From: Martelella mediterranea DSM 17316 | Lineage (GTDB): Bacteria; Pseudomonadota; Alphaproteobacteria; Rhizobiales; Rhizobiaceae | Direction of reading: 5' to 3' | Assembly: GCF_002043005.1 (NCBI RefSeq) | Contig: NZ_CP020331.1 | Location: 496,001 to 560,000 of the forward strand | DNA: 64,000 bases | Shown: positions 36,301 to 43,935 of the stretch, in pieces | Position numbering within the stretch: the first letter of the stretch is position 1 | Layout of the letters: every line of letters begins with the position of its first letter | Program-made: the position numbers and the translations under genes | Notes under the pieces: model-generated | The model's input: the letters and a program-made list of their open reading frames with translations, nothing else | The model's database searches: none | Told to the model about the DNA's origin: nothing

Positions 36301-37116
36301 GCCCTTGTTACCCTCGGCGATCGCGGCGATGCCCCAGCCGAAGTCGCGGCCGTCGATATGGGCGCTGCTCGTGCCGAGCGTGATCGCGCCATTGTTGACG
36401 ATGGCCATGTCCTTGGCGTCGCCGCTACTGCCGCCGCGCTGGTCACCGACCGTCGAATCCTGGTCGCCGCCCTTGCCGGCATGGGCGAGCGCATAGATGC
36501 CCGCGCCGCCGTTCGGAAGCGCCTGCTGAAGCGAGATGGTGGAATTGTTCTCGATGGTGATCGTGCCGCTGTCGCCGCCGCGCCCGCCATCATCGCCGCC
36601 GGCGCCGGTATCGTCCTCGTCGCCGCCGCCATGGCCGCCGAGGCTCTGGACGAGAATGCCGTAGACCTCGTCGTTCGAGGATCCGGCAATGGTGATCGGG
36701 GCGTAGTTGTAGACCGAGAGATTGCCGCCATCGCCGCCATCGGTGTGGCCGTCATCGTCGCCGTCGCCGCCGCTGGAGGAGAGCGCCAGGCCATAGCGGC
36801 CGTCGTCGCCGATGGTGATGGTGCCATAATTGTCGAGCCGATAATCGGGGCCATCATCGCCATTGCTGTCGTCGTCGCCATCATCGCCCTCGCCGACCAG
36901 CGGATAGCTGGCCGTGTAGGTGCCGCTCGAAATCGTGCAGGAACTGGCGTCGTCAGGGGAGAGGCAGAACACGGTCTGCGCCCCGGCTGCCGGCGGCATC
37001 AGCAGGGCGAGGGCGGAGACCGTTGTCAGGAGGAGCGACGCTCCGGTCGCTCCGTTGTTTCCGGTTCCGCGAACCGCGCCGCGCTCGCCCCCCAGACGCT
37101 TCCAACCCTTGGCCAT
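30379..37116 (-). CDS. Giant glycine-rich autotransporter (type Va) with repeated AQSIGGGGG motifs
   Basis: A 2245-residue outer-membrane protein. An extended signal peptide ends near PPAAGAQ (residue 46). An acidic Asp/Gly segment (DDGDDDSNGDDGPD, residues 75-135) follows, then a passenger of about 1600 residues built of repeats around AQS(I/V)GGGGG (some 20 copies, spaced about 45-80 residues). Such repeats are predicted to form a beta-helix with glycine-rich turns. The C-terminal 280 residues are a beta-barrel with alternating strands, ending RFSYDF with the terminal Phe needed for BamA insertion. Passenger function (adhesion, biofilm, aggregation) is not shown. No protease or lipase motif was seen. 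Start ATG 37116. Confidence 0.88.
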   Translation of the reverse strand: MAKGWKRLGGERGAVRGTGNNGATGASLLLTTVSALALLMPPAAGAQTVFCLSPDDASSCTISSGTYTASYPLVGEGDDGDDDSNGDDGPDYRLDNYGTITIGDDGRYGLALSSSGGDGDDDGHTDGGDGGNLSVYNYAPITIAGSSNDEVYGILVQSLGGHGGGDEDDTGAGGDDGGRGGDSGTITIENNSTISLQQALPNGGAGIYALAHAGKGGDQDSTVGDQRGGSSGDAKDMAIVNNGAITLGTSSAHIDGRDFGWGIAAIAEGNKGGHDNGNGGTGGNISVTNNGTIDIYWNDHNGSDDGVRGIYALSKGGDGRDSEDNSDKGGKGEAGYQVEVYVNNDIHIVSDNHVDGLSGAVVAISQGGDGGEAPGSNKGGDGGNAGDTSGDVAGLSKVELHGSANITTQGEAISGVVMRSKGGDGGDGEDGERDSSGGDGGNGGALSVGIYDTASITTSGTSAYAFLAQSIGGTGGDGGDNTALVGQTGGGGVGGDGGRITFATDSGTQTETFGDYSAAIALQSIGGGGGTGGDFVTVLGAGGAGGQGGDGGAITASNAGLIYTSGNLAPGMLVQSIAGSGGAGDLPVASIISLGGDGGLGGDGGHVSVTNTGIIATFGYGSRGIIAQSISGGGGAAGTLGGGKLIVGGSGGGGGAGGLVQVYNRGSVQTSRNASTGILAQSIGGGGGAGAGGFGLLSVGGDGGEGGDAGAVQAFLEDSSIYTGGDFSYGLSAQSIGGGGGDGGDVLDFGVLVGVGIGGSGGIGGDGGPVSVGNRNLATGAYSGAPAVATAGDNASAILAQSIGGGGGTGGNAVSEAVLTVAQLTVGGDAGDGSTGGRVDVAFDSLQASTLGSNSNGIVAQSIGGGGGIGGAAYGANESLVFASTFSLGGTGGQGGDGGRVNVDLTDSIISTGTAGDDTSDSIGILAQSIGGGGGIGGRAMSAAIAQVIPVEVPVSMSFTLSAGGDGGAAGKGGDVDVGLNGTTGVVTAGDGSHGILAQSVGGGGGTGGNSWTYAMTSGLGAGVFSASFGETLGSTGGAGGNGDTVTVALNDTASVVTSGNNADGIVAQSIGGGGGNAGRASTGASASFGFVGFTGKKQLGGDGGAGGNGDYVTVTLANGAGVQTTGDNSHGIVAQSIGGGGGTSQGSAFGISGKVGVTGTPMTVTGSLSMTLGLQGGVGGDGSDVTISDYGTITTTGVGSIGIAAQSIGGGGGIGGSVAGNDVAAGSYLSLLYQTYQGNVGIGGAGGTGGVGKAVDVTFGGSIGTKGDHAIGIMAQSIGGGGGLGGAATIPGGRVTGEANLLLGGTGGDGGDGGKVTATFENANAIVTNGVMAHGVLLQSIGGGGGVGGDATDNPFGAMVLGANFGGDGGEGSDGDTVTVKGGTANIATDGNDAMGLVAQSVGGGGGLGAIGSGQDSYRLRDATLQIQVGGNGGRSAHGGDVNIQSGLNITTNGSRAFGVLAQSVGGGGGIGAVGASDVILSLGVGGRGGSGGDGGDVTVIAGNGSSIETHGSGAHGLFAQSVGGGGGIAGDATTSTLSLDRKFDSINGSGDGGDVGVEFDGTIQVSGVDAYGIVAQSIGGGGGFGGDSSGAFAGSTSLFGDGHGGDVNVVQSGEVNAIGSNGIGIFAQSQGAASTDASDLGTISIEVGGNVGGGTNQGAGVFVSGGRDNVLLVDNGAMVSAYSGTAVRFVGDRSSADGSRLDIYNYGVVAGDVLLENADGNGSGAGYEYDLATQSLATTAFIAVPYNAGAFNNFGVSRGARTLQANVVNHGQLFVGDENGIGETRVTGNFRQVDSGTLVVDADFENNRIDQLILQQDATLSGTLDVAPISLLPRKLPFLTVDGARTGTLTGKLHDIFTYRVLEEGSSLALSVDADFDGSRFGLTGNRARIADYFQRVWDTGGEGFGTGFAELARAGGSGLANAIDAIHSPMAAVPAAQSATMAAQRLDRLMSCPVFDGPTAMIVQTECVWAQFGGQRFNQGTIDGVSGYDDTTYSYALGGQFAIADDLFMGLTAAYENSDINGADGRTSVNGDTFAVGASLKYNPGPWLFAGAVSGSYGSFDNSRQSILGSTGGLATSSSDVTTFAARGRMAYTFAQDSFYAKPYVDIDLIYANAGGYTETGAGVFNQTVEDSDQWAIMASPSFEVGSRFALSETYQLRGYARAGVTVSSADDWNTKARFTAAPAGAGTFDITLPMDDVFGRVSLGAELTNLNNGMHLRAEYDGAFSENTSSNSGMLRFSYDF
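32350..35720 (-). repeat. In-gene DNA repeats coding for AQS(I/V)GGGGG
   Basis: The same glycine/Ala-Gln-Ser coding block recurs about 20 times, seen on the plus strand as GCCGCCGCCGCCGATCGACT and close variants, with a spacing of roughly 150-250 bases. Neighbouring repeats differ in the linker, so it is a divergent tandem array within the autotransporter. It is a plausible site for recombination and length variation, and for assembly error. Confidence 0.75.
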
Positions 37117-37310
37117 CAGTCTGTCCTCGTCCCTCAGCTCGCCGCAGCGGCGATGTTAACAATGGAAAAGTGCATGATGGCTGTAAAGAGCGGGCCAAAA
37201 CCGGTCAACGCGTCGCCGATGAAACGGCCGTTTCACTCGATGAATCGGCACGAAGGCCAGAGCCGCCACCCGACAGCCCCGACCTTCTGCAAATCAAGTC
37301 GCATTGCGAA

Positions 37311-37326
37311 GCCCCGATTTCGGGGC
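37311..37326 (-). terminator. Hairpin downstream of the EEP autotransporter
   Basis: GCCCCGA and TCGGGGC form a 7-bp perfect stem over a 2-base loop, beginning 7 bases past the stop of the minus-strand gene. The bases after the stem in that direction are TTCGCAATG, a weak U content, so termination strength is uncertain. The rest of the 216-bp gap to the next gene holds the promoter region of the giant autotransporter. Confidence 0.5.
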
Positions 37327-37332
37327 GGCGCG

Positions 37333-40300
37333 CTAGAAACGGATCTTCAGCCCGGCATTGACGCCGTTCTCGCTGCCGCCGTCGGAAAACTGGCCGACAT
37401 AGTTGACGTAGAGATTGGCGTTTTCGGCCAGGTTGAAATTCAGCCCCGCATTGACGATGGCCGCGTTCTCGTTGATCGGCGTGCCCTCGATGGAAAACGG
37501 CGCGCTTCCGGCAATCGCCATGGCCATCTCCGGCGTGATGTCGCCGAAGGCGTGACGCCAGCCGATCTGGCCGTTGACGCTCGCGGTCCGCTCGCCGATC
37601 GCGAAGGTCTTCGAGGCGCGAACACCAAGATCCATATAGGTGACGTTCATGTCGCCGTCGCCAGCCGAAAGCGCCGCCATGCTGCCGTTGTCGGTAAAGC
37701 CGTCGGTTTCGGCATGAACCTGGGCGAGGCCGAGATAGGGCTCGAACACGCCGCCGGCAAAGTCGATCCGATAGGCGGCCTCGGCGAAGACCTGGCTGAC
37801 GGAGCCGTCATAGCTCGCCGTCAGATTGTCCGAAAGCGAACCGAAATCGATCGTGCGCCTGGCATCGGTCTCGTTGAAGGCATAGGCGCCGCCGAAGGTC
37901 AACCGGAAGGCATCGACGCTGGCCGCGCCATAGACGCCGATCAGATAGCTGTCGGTGTCGGCGGAAGCGCCCTGGCCATCGAGGCTGAAGCTCGAACGGC
38001 CATAGCCCGCCATCGCGCCAAGCGTGAAGGCGTCCGAAAGCGCGGCGTCGCCGCCGAAGTAGAAGCCGCCGGTGTTACGGTCGAGTGTTGCGACATCATT
38101 GCCGTCGAGCGAGCCATGCGCGCCATAGGCGTGGCTCCAGACCGAGAACTGGCCTTCGGTCCCCGTTCCAGCGCCTGTGCCCGTTTCTGCGGCTGCGCCG
38201 CCGGAAAAGCGTGCGGTAACGGCGTCGCGGAAGAAGTGACTGTCTTCCGCCAGTGCAGCGGTGACGGAGGGATAGAGTTCGCCGGAAAGCTGGTTGAAGG
38301 CATAATCGGCGGTACCCGCATCAAGGCCGACGATCGAGTCGTAGAGCCCGCCGCCGCCGAGACCGTCAATGGCCGCGGCCACGGCCTTGCGGTTCTGAGT
38401 CGTGCCGACAAAGGCGTAGGGCGTATCGTTGCGCTCGGTCGAAAGCACGAGCTGGCCGCTGGCCGCGTCGAAGCTTGGCGTCAGGAAGGCCATGTTGGTG
38501 GTAACGCTGTCGAAGGCGCCGGTCACGCCGCCATCGGCGATGAGCACCGCATAGCGGGCGCCTGCCTGGTAATTGCCATTGGCGGCAACCGTCGCCATTG
38601 TGCCGCCATTGATCGTGGCCGTGCCGGAGGCGATGACCTTGTCGGCATTGCCCTCGGCATCGACCTCGACGATGAAGTTCGAGCCCTGCTCGAAGGTGAC
38701 ATCGCCCTGGACGGTGAGCATGCCGATCGAGTTGCCGGGCGAAAGCGTGCCGCCGCCCGCAACACGCAGGCTGCCGAGCGTTCCGTTGCCGCCGAGCAGG
38801 CCGCCGTCATTGATAGTCGTCAGGCCGGAGGCCGCAATCGAACCGTTGACGAACAGCGCGCCGCCATTGACGAAGGTCTCGCCTGAATAGGCGTGGACGC
38901 CGGTCAGGTTCAGCGCGCCGCCGCCGGTCTTTGTCAGGCCGCCCGAACCCGCGATCGCGCCGGCAAAGGCCGTCGTGCTGCCATCCGCGCCGACGGTCAG
39001 TATGGCGCTGCCGGTATCGACGGAGCCCGCACCCGTCAGCCCGCCAATGGTTTCGTCATCGCCAAGCGCAAGCCGGGCATTTTCGGCGATTGCCACCGTG
39101 CCGTAATCCGGCAATGCCGCGCCGCCGAGCGCGCCAAGCGTGCCGCTTTCGATGAAGGTGCCGCCGGCATAGGTGTTTGCGCCGGCGAGCACCAGCGCGC
39201 CGTCGCCTGCCTTGGTCAGCGCGCCTTCGCCCGAGATCGTCCCCAGCGCCGTGACATTTGCCGCGGCGTCGGAGACGTGGAGCGTGCCGCCGACGCCTTC
39301 CAGGACGACGTTTCGGTCGAGCGTCGGCATCGCCGTGCCCGCAATCGCGAGCGTGCCGTTGTTTAGGCGAAGATCGGCGTCGGCATTGCCGAGCGCCAGG
39401 TCCTCAGCGACGATGATCGTGCCGCCATCGGTGATCAGCGTTTCGCCGATGAAGGCATGATCGTCAATGCAGTAGGCCGCGATCGCATCCTGCAGCCATG
39501 CCTCGTCGCTTTCGCAGTCGAGCTTGGTTTTCAGCACGTCGACCGGGAGATCGGTGAAGATCGGATTACCGTCATCATCGGAAATCTGGCCGATGGTCAT
39601 ATCGGTGCGCATATTGTTGCGGGTGAGATGGAAGACGCCGCCATCTTCCGCGAACGTGTTGGCGTCCGCGCTCCAGATCAGGGTCTTCTTGCTCGCGTCG
39701 CCTTCATAGGCCTCCAGCACGGGACCGACCCAGCGGATTTCGTGGGCGACCAGTTCGTGGTCGGAAAGCGCCTTGCCATCGTCGTTGACCGCGATGCCGT
39801 TCAGGACGCCGAGATAGTCGTCGTCGGGGGCGTCCACCACGGTCCACCACTTGCCATAGGGGCGGGAGGCCAGGAAGTGGTCGATCTTTCCATGGGCCCA
39901 GCCGGGCGAGGTGATATTGCCTTCGTCATATTCCGTGCCCGGCCAGGTGACGCTGCCGTCGCCATGGCTATGCGGCGCGTAGCCTTCCCGCGTGGAGGCC
40001 GAGTTGAGCGCGATGAACCGCTTCTTCAGAATGTTCATCGTCACCGGCTGGTTGCTTGCGGTCGGGTAGGTTTCATCCTCGAGCACGAGACCGTTGGAGG
40101 CCATGTCCTTCTGGATGATGACCGCCCACTGTTCCCAGCTCATGTCGGAGATCTTCGAAATTCCGGGGAATTCTTCCGGGTGGGCGTCGAAATAGGCCTG
40201 CAGCACATTGCGATAGTGCTTGGCATTGTTGGGATCGGTGGCGCGCATCGCGTCGATATAGGCCTGCGCCTGATCTTCCCTGCCTTCCGGCGCATATTCG

Positions 40301-41004
40301 AGAACGAGATCGCGCCAGAGCTGCGACGGCGCCGCGTCGTAAATGACGCGGGTATAGAGATAGGCCTGCTGCAGGGCGGAACTCAGACCGCGCTCGGAAA
40401 CGTCGCCGGCATTCAGATCGCCCATCAGGATAACCGGGTTGTTGTGATCCAGAACCCAGTTATTGACCTGTTTCGCTTCGCTGATCCGGTAGGTCTCCGG
40501 CTCGTTGCGCCAGTCGAAATGCGCGGAGGCATAGGTCGTCTGCGGTAGACCCTCGCTTGCATCCGCCGTCACATAGGCGAACTGCCCGGAGAAGTAATTG
40601 CCCCAGTGGTGGGAGCCGCCTTCACCGGCAAAGCGCGTCACGACGCCATCCTCGCCATCGCGGTAACCCGCGGCATTCGACCAGCCCTGGCCGGACAGCA
40701 TCTCCGGTATCGTATCCATATAGGTGCACTGGCTGGCGTAGTAGCACAGCTCCTGAAGGCCGATGACATCGTAGTCACCCGCTTCGAGGAACGCCTTCAT
40801 CGAGGCGTCATCTCCGGAAAACAACTCGCGGTAGGTGTTGAAAGTCAAAATCCGAACAGTATCCTTGGCGTCATCCGCAGCATGGCCAGCGATCGGCATT
40901 GCAACCGAGCCGGCGAGAGCCGCGCCGCACAAGAGGCGGCGGACGCGACGGGCATGGCTGGTACGGCTTCGTGTCGAGGACACGGAATGTAACTTTATTG
41001 ACAT
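37333..41004 (-). CDS. Autotransporter with endonuclease/exonuclease/phosphatase (EEP) passenger domain
   Basis: A 1223-residue protein. The signal peptide ends near GHAA-DD (residue 43). Residues 49-430 form an EEP domain: RILTFNTYRE (N56), DYDVIGLQE (E85), AHFDWRN (H162), LMGDLNAGD (D196, N198), KIDHFLAS and SDHELVAHEIRW (D415, H416), the full metal and catalytic set. A helical insert lies at about 230-330. Residues 530-800 hold passenger-associated repeats (GDGALVLAGANTYAGGTFIE), and the last 290 or so residues a beta-barrel ending LKIRF. It probably displays or secretes a metal-dependent nuclease or phosphodiesterase at the cell surface. The substrate (DNA, phospholipid, phosphoester) is open. 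Confidence 0.9.
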   Translation of the reverse strand: MSIKLHSVSSTRSRTSHARRVRRLLCGAALAGSVAMPIAGHAADDAKDTVRILTFNTYRELFSGDDASMKAFLEAGDYDVIGLQELCYYASQCTYMDTIPEMLSGQGWSNAAGYRDGEDGVVTRFAGEGGSHHWGNYFSGQFAYVTADASEGLPQTTYASAHFDWRNEPETYRISEAKQVNNWVLDHNNPVILMGDLNAGDVSERGLSSALQQAYLYTRVIYDAAPSQLWRDLVLEYAPEGREDQAQAYIDAMRATDPNNAKHYRNVLQAYFDAHPEEFPGISKISDMSWEQWAVIIQKDMASNGLVLEDETYPTASNQPVTMNILKKRFIALNSASTREGYAPHSHGDGSVTWPGTEYDEGNITSPGWAHGKIDHFLASRPYGKWWTVVDAPDDDYLGVLNGIAVNDDGKALSDHELVAHEIRWVGPVLEAYEGDASKKTLIWSADANTFAEDGGVFHLTRNNMRTDMTIGQISDDDGNPIFTDLPVDVLKTKLDCESDEAWLQDAIAAYCIDDHAFIGETLITDGGTIIVAEDLALGNADADLRLNNGTLAIAGTAMPTLDRNVVLEGVGGTLHVSDAAANVTALGTISGEGALTKAGDGALVLAGANTYAGGTFIESGTLGALGGAALPDYGTVAIAENARLALGDDETIGGLTGAGSVDTGSAILTVGADGSTTAFAGAIAGSGGLTKTGGGALNLTGVHAYSGETFVNGGALFVNGSIAASGLTTINDGGLLGGNGTLGSLRVAGGGTLSPGNSIGMLTVQGDVTFEQGSNFIVEVDAEGNADKVIASGTATINGGTMATVAANGNYQAGARYAVLIADGGVTGAFDSVTTNMAFLTPSFDAASGQLVLSTERNDTPYAFVGTTQNRKAVAAAIDGLGGGGLYDSIVGLDAGTADYAFNQLSGELYPSVTAALAEDSHFFRDAVTARFSGGAAAETGTGAGTGTEGQFSVWSHAYGAHGSLDGNDVATLDRNTGGFYFGGDAALSDAFTLGAMAGYGRSSFSLDGQGASADTDSYLIGVYGAASVDAFRLTFGGAYAFNETDARRTIDFGSLSDNLTASYDGSVSQVFAEAAYRIDFAGGVFEPYLGLAQVHAETDGFTDNGSMAALSAGDGDMNVTYMDLGVRASKTFAIGERTASVNGQIGWRHAFGDITPEMAMAIAGSAPFSIEGTPINENAAIVNAGLNFNLAENANLYVNYVGQFSDGGSENGVNAGLKIRF

Positions 41005-41008
41005 TTTT

Positions 41009-41085
41009 GACCTACAGAAGTTGGAAAAGGTGGGTGAACTCCGCTGTAGGTCGATATCAACACAACTTTATGTAGGTAATATTAC
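41009..41085. promoter_or_regulatory. Inverted repeats upstream of the EEP autotransporter
   Basis: GACCTACAG (41009-41017) and CTGTAGGTC (41044-41052) form a perfect 9-bp inverted repeat with a 26-base spacer, just upstream of the start codon (in the 5' leader or promoter). GTAATATTAC (41076-41085) is a palindrome further up and may include a -10-like TAATAT. A third TGTAGGT lies at 41071. No known box is recognised. Confidence 0.5.
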
Positions 41086-41146
41086 ATTTATTAACCCTGC
41101 CGAATCTGTGGCAACATGAGGCGCTCGCGGGTGGCGGCCGGCGCGG

Positions 41147-42220
41147 TCAGGCCACGAGCAGCCGCTTGAGGAAGGGGTTTTCCAGCAATTGTTCGCTCTC
41201 GATACGGTTGTGGGCCACCATGCCGCTTACGCCGAACGCGCCCTTTCGCAGAAGGTCGATCAGGCTTGCGGCGTAGGCGGCGGCGACCGAGGTCATGGCG
41301 TTGAACGACTGATGCCGGTCGGAGCGGAAGCGCAGCGACAGCGATCGTTCAGCGGGACGGTTGCGATGCGTGCTGCGCGCCGTCAGGAACAGAAGGAGTT
41401 CATCCTCGTCGATGACGGGCAGTCCGTTCATCAGCAGGGATCGCAGCATATCGCGGCGGGTTTTCAGCCCCAGATCGTCCAGAAGAAAGCGCATATAGTC
41501 GAGATGGCCGGGATAGCGCAGGGTCTTGAAGGTGACGTTCCGCACCCCGGCCTCCAGATAGGGCGTTAGGTCGGACAGGCCGCGCGCGGTGGTGAAGCAC
41601 TCATAGGCCGTTCCGTCGAGAATGACCTTTTCCAGATGCTCCAGTGGTTTCAGGAACACCGCCTTGCCGTCCTGCACGGCTTCGCAGGCCCGGGTATATT
41701 CCTCGATCATCGCGTCGATGTCCCAGATCTGGCCGTAGCCCAGCCGGTTTGTGGGGTAGCGCGGCAGCGATCCGACCCGGATCGTCAGATCGCTGATTGT
41801 CCGGCCGGGCTCCATCAGCCCCGAGGCGATGTTGTCCACCAGCCCCGGCGCCACGCCGGCGCCCGAAAGCACGACGCGGGTTCGGGCAAGCTGTTGCAGC
41901 AGGGAAAGATTTTCCGGCCGGATCGGGGAGAAGTCCAGAAAATGCGCGTTCGAAGCGCCTGCAAGCTCGGCAATGCCGGATGAAGCCCAGTCGGGGGCGG
42001 CGGCAACGATCAGATCGCTGCCGCGCGCCTCGGCGGGCATTTTCTCATTTTGGCGCTGGCGCAGCGCCTTCACCGGAAGGCCGAGCGACGCAAACGCGTC
42101 GAGCGCCTCCTCGGAAGGGTCGATGATCGTGACGTCGATGTCTGAGGTAAGACACAGCGTTGCCGCAAGCGCCGAACCGACCTTGCCCGCGCCGAAGATC
42201 GCAATCTTGAACCTGTCCAT
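41147..42220 (-). CDS. Saccharopine dehydrogenase-family / lysine-6-dehydrogenase-like oxidoreductase
   Basis: A 357-residue enzyme. IAIFGAGKVGSALAATLCLT is the Rossmann nucleotide site; GAGVAPGLVDNIASGL and TLRYPGHLDYMRFLLDDLGL are conserved in lysine 6-dehydrogenase and saccharopine reductase proteins (SDH N- and C-domains). Such enzymes oxidise the epsilon-amine of lysine, or a related secondary amine, with NAD, giving a cyclic piperideine or an aldehyde. It follows the ABC ATPase with 3 bases between, so it belongs to the amino-acid uptake segment. Exact substrate unknown; lysine or a diamino acid is likely, given the DapA/DapB-like neighbours. Confidence 0.8.
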   Translation of the reverse strand: MDRFKIAIFGAGKVGSALAATLCLTSDIDVTIIDPSEEALDAFASLGLPVKALRQRQNEKMPAEARGSDLIVAAAPDWASSGIAELAGASNAHFLDFSPIRPENLSLLQQLARTRVVLSGAGVAPGLVDNIASGLMEPGRTISDLTIRVGSLPRYPTNRLGYGQIWDIDAMIEEYTRACEAVQDGKAVFLKPLEHLEKVILDGTAYECFTTARGLSDLTPYLEAGVRNVTFKTLRYPGHLDYMRFLLDDLGLKTRRDMLRSLLMNGLPVIDEDELLLFLTARSTHRNRPAERSLSLRFRSDRHQSFNAMTSVAAAYAASLIDLLRKGAFGVSGMVAHNRIESEQLLENPFLKRLLVA

Positions 42221-42223
42221 GAT

Positions 42224-43003
42224 CTACCCCCTGAAGCGGGAAACGAAGGCCTGAAGCCTCGGATTTTGCGGATTGAGGATCACCTGGTCGGGCGAGCCGG
42301 TTTCCGCGATCACGCCCTGGTCCAGGAACAGGACCCGGCTCGAGACATCGGCGGCAAAGGCCATTTCATGGGTCACGATCGCCATGGTCATGCCGTCCTC
42401 GGCGAGCTTGCGGATAACGGCGAGAACCTCGCCCACGAGTTCGGGATCAAGCGCGCTGGTCACCTCGTCGAGCAGCAGAACCTCCGGCTCCATCGCCAGC
42501 GCGCGGGCAATCGCGACGCGCTGTTTCTGGCCGCCGGAGAGATGATTGGGGTAGGCAGCGTGTTTTTCGGCGAGACCGACCTGGCCGAGAAGTTCCATTG
42601 CGTGGGCGATGGCCTCCTTCTTCGGCTTGCGGCAGACGATCACCGGCCCTTCGATCACGTTTTCGAGCACCGTCTTGTGCGGAAACAAATTGAAATGCTG
42701 GAACACCATGCCGACATGGCGGCGAAGCGTGCCGATGCCGATCTTGTCGCCGGCATCGCGGAAACTGGTTCCCACGTCGCGTCCGCGAAAGCGGATCGTG
42801 CCGCCGGTGGGCGTCTCCATGACGTTGAGGCAGCGGATGAAGGTGGACTTGCCGGACCCCGAGGGCCCAATCAGGGCAACCACCTCGCCGCGCGTCAATG
42901 TCAGGTCGATCCCTTTCAGGACCTCGTGAATGCCGTAGCTTTTCTGAAGGCCGGCAGCTTCGAGAACCGGCGCGCCGGTCTGGCTTTGCTGTGTCATATT
43001 CAT
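42224..43003 (-). CDS. Polar amino acid ABC transporter ATP-binding protein (GlnQ/HisP type)
   Basis: A 259-residue ATPase with Walker [26 protein letters not shown], signature LSGGQKQR and Walker [17 protein letters not shown], all of the amino-acid group. ATG 43003 has GGGAAGGAAG immediately upstream and is preferred to 43042. It is 10 bases from the permease gene stop. It drives uptake together with the permease and the binding protein encoded at 51021 on the other strand. Confidence 0.92.
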   Translation of the reverse strand: MNMTQQSQTGAPVLEAAGLQKSYGIHEVLKGIDLTLTRGEVVALIGPSGSGKSTFIRCLNVMETPTGGTIRFRGRDVGTSFRDAGDKIGIGTLRRHVGMVFQHFNLFPHKTVLENVIEGPVIVCRKPKKEAIAHAMELLGQVGLAEKHAAYPNHLSGGQKQRVAIARALAMEPEVLLLDEVTSALDPELVGEVLAVIRKLAEDGMTMAIVTHEMAFAADVSSRVLFLDQGVIAETGSPDQVILNPQNPRLQAFVSRFRG

Positions 43004-43013
43004 CTTCCTTCCC

Positions 43014-43682
43014 TCAGTCGCTGACCCTGAGCCGTTTTTCAAACCAGTCCGCGGCCTGCATCAGAGGCAGCAGCACGACGATGTAGAGCACGGCCATGAC
43101 CGTGTAGGATTCCAGCGGCCGGTAGGTCTGGCCGTTCACCACCGCGGCCATATAGGCGAGGTCGGCAACCGAAATGACGGAGACGAGCGAGGTGTTCTTG
43201 AACTGGATGACCGACTGGTTGATGAAGGACGGCAGCACCCGTTTCAGCGCCTGCGGCAGAATGATCCGGCGCATCGATTGGAACGGGCTCATGCCGATCG
43301 CGGCCGCCGCCTCGCGCTGGCCCTTATCGATCGACACGATCCCGCCGCGGAAGATTTCCGCGTAAAAGGCGCCGACATAGAGTGACAGGGTCAGCATGGC
43401 GGCGAACCGGTTGTCGATGTTGACGCCGATCAGGAGCGGGAAGGCGTAGTAGAACCACAGCAGTTGCACTAGGAGCGGGCTGCAGCGGAAGATTTCCTGA
43501 TAGATTCGCCCGATCCAGTTGAACACCCTAAACCGCGACAGCCGCGCCGCGCAGGTGATAAAGCCGAGGATCACTCCGAAAAAGATCGATCCGAACGTGT
43601 AGACAATGCTGATCCCGAGCCCGTAGAGGAACAGGTCGCGATACTGCCATACCGAATGAAAGTCCCAGTTATACTGCATCAT
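43014..43682 (-). CDS. Polar amino acid ABC transporter permease (HisM/GlnP type)
   Basis: A 222-residue inner-membrane permease: [20 protein letters not shown] starts the membrane part, and the EAA loop is [26 protein letters not shown] precedes tandem ATGs at 43682 and 43679. It is a single permease gene, so the channel is probably a homodimer, or the partner is elsewhere. A 253-bp gap separates it from the DapA-like gene. Confidence 0.9.
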   Translation of the reverse strand: MMQYNWDFHSVWQYRDLFLYGLGISIVYTFGSIFFGVILGFITCAARLSRFRVFNWIGRIYQEIFRCSPLLVQLLWFYYAFPLLIGVNIDNRFAAMLTLSLYVGAFYAEIFRGGIVSIDKGQREAAAAIGMSPFQSMRRIILPQALKRVLPSFINQSVIQFKNTSLVSVISVADLAYMAAVVNGQTYRPLESYTVMAVLYIVVLLPLMQAADWFEKRLRVSD

Positions 43683-43813
43683 CTTGCTCCCTGGCTGTCA
43701 TGTCGATGCCTTGTCAGGGCCAATCTTCGCCCGGAACACTGCTCCTGATGCCGTTTCTCGTTCATTTCGGTTCCCCTCGTTATGGTGAAGCCCGGCCCCT
43801 CTCGAGATAAGGA

Positions 43814-43914
43814 GCCGGCGTCTGTCGCCGGCGCGCTGACCGGCATTCCTGTTAGCCGTTGCCGCGCGCCGGGCAATTGTCCTTGCGCAAATCCGGACCG
43901 AAACGGGCGGATTT
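43814..43914. repeat. Two hairpins in the gap between the dapA-like and permease genes
   Basis: AAATCCG/CGGATTT (43889-43895 and 43908-43914) and GCCGGCG/CGCCGGC (43814-43820 and 43826-43832) are perfect 7-bp stems. Both lie 3' of the minus-strand dapA-like gene. They may end or process the catabolic transcript so that the transporter genes form a separate unit. Neither has a U-tract. Confidence 0.45.
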
Positions 43915-43935
43915 CCGTCGGGTTGCCGCGATGTC

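Noticed and set aside
32302..38886. Two very long Ala/Asp/Arg-rich plus-strand frames (594 and 1302 codons)
   Set aside because: They are the reverse of the glycine repeats; composition is repetitive and no start site or family supports them.
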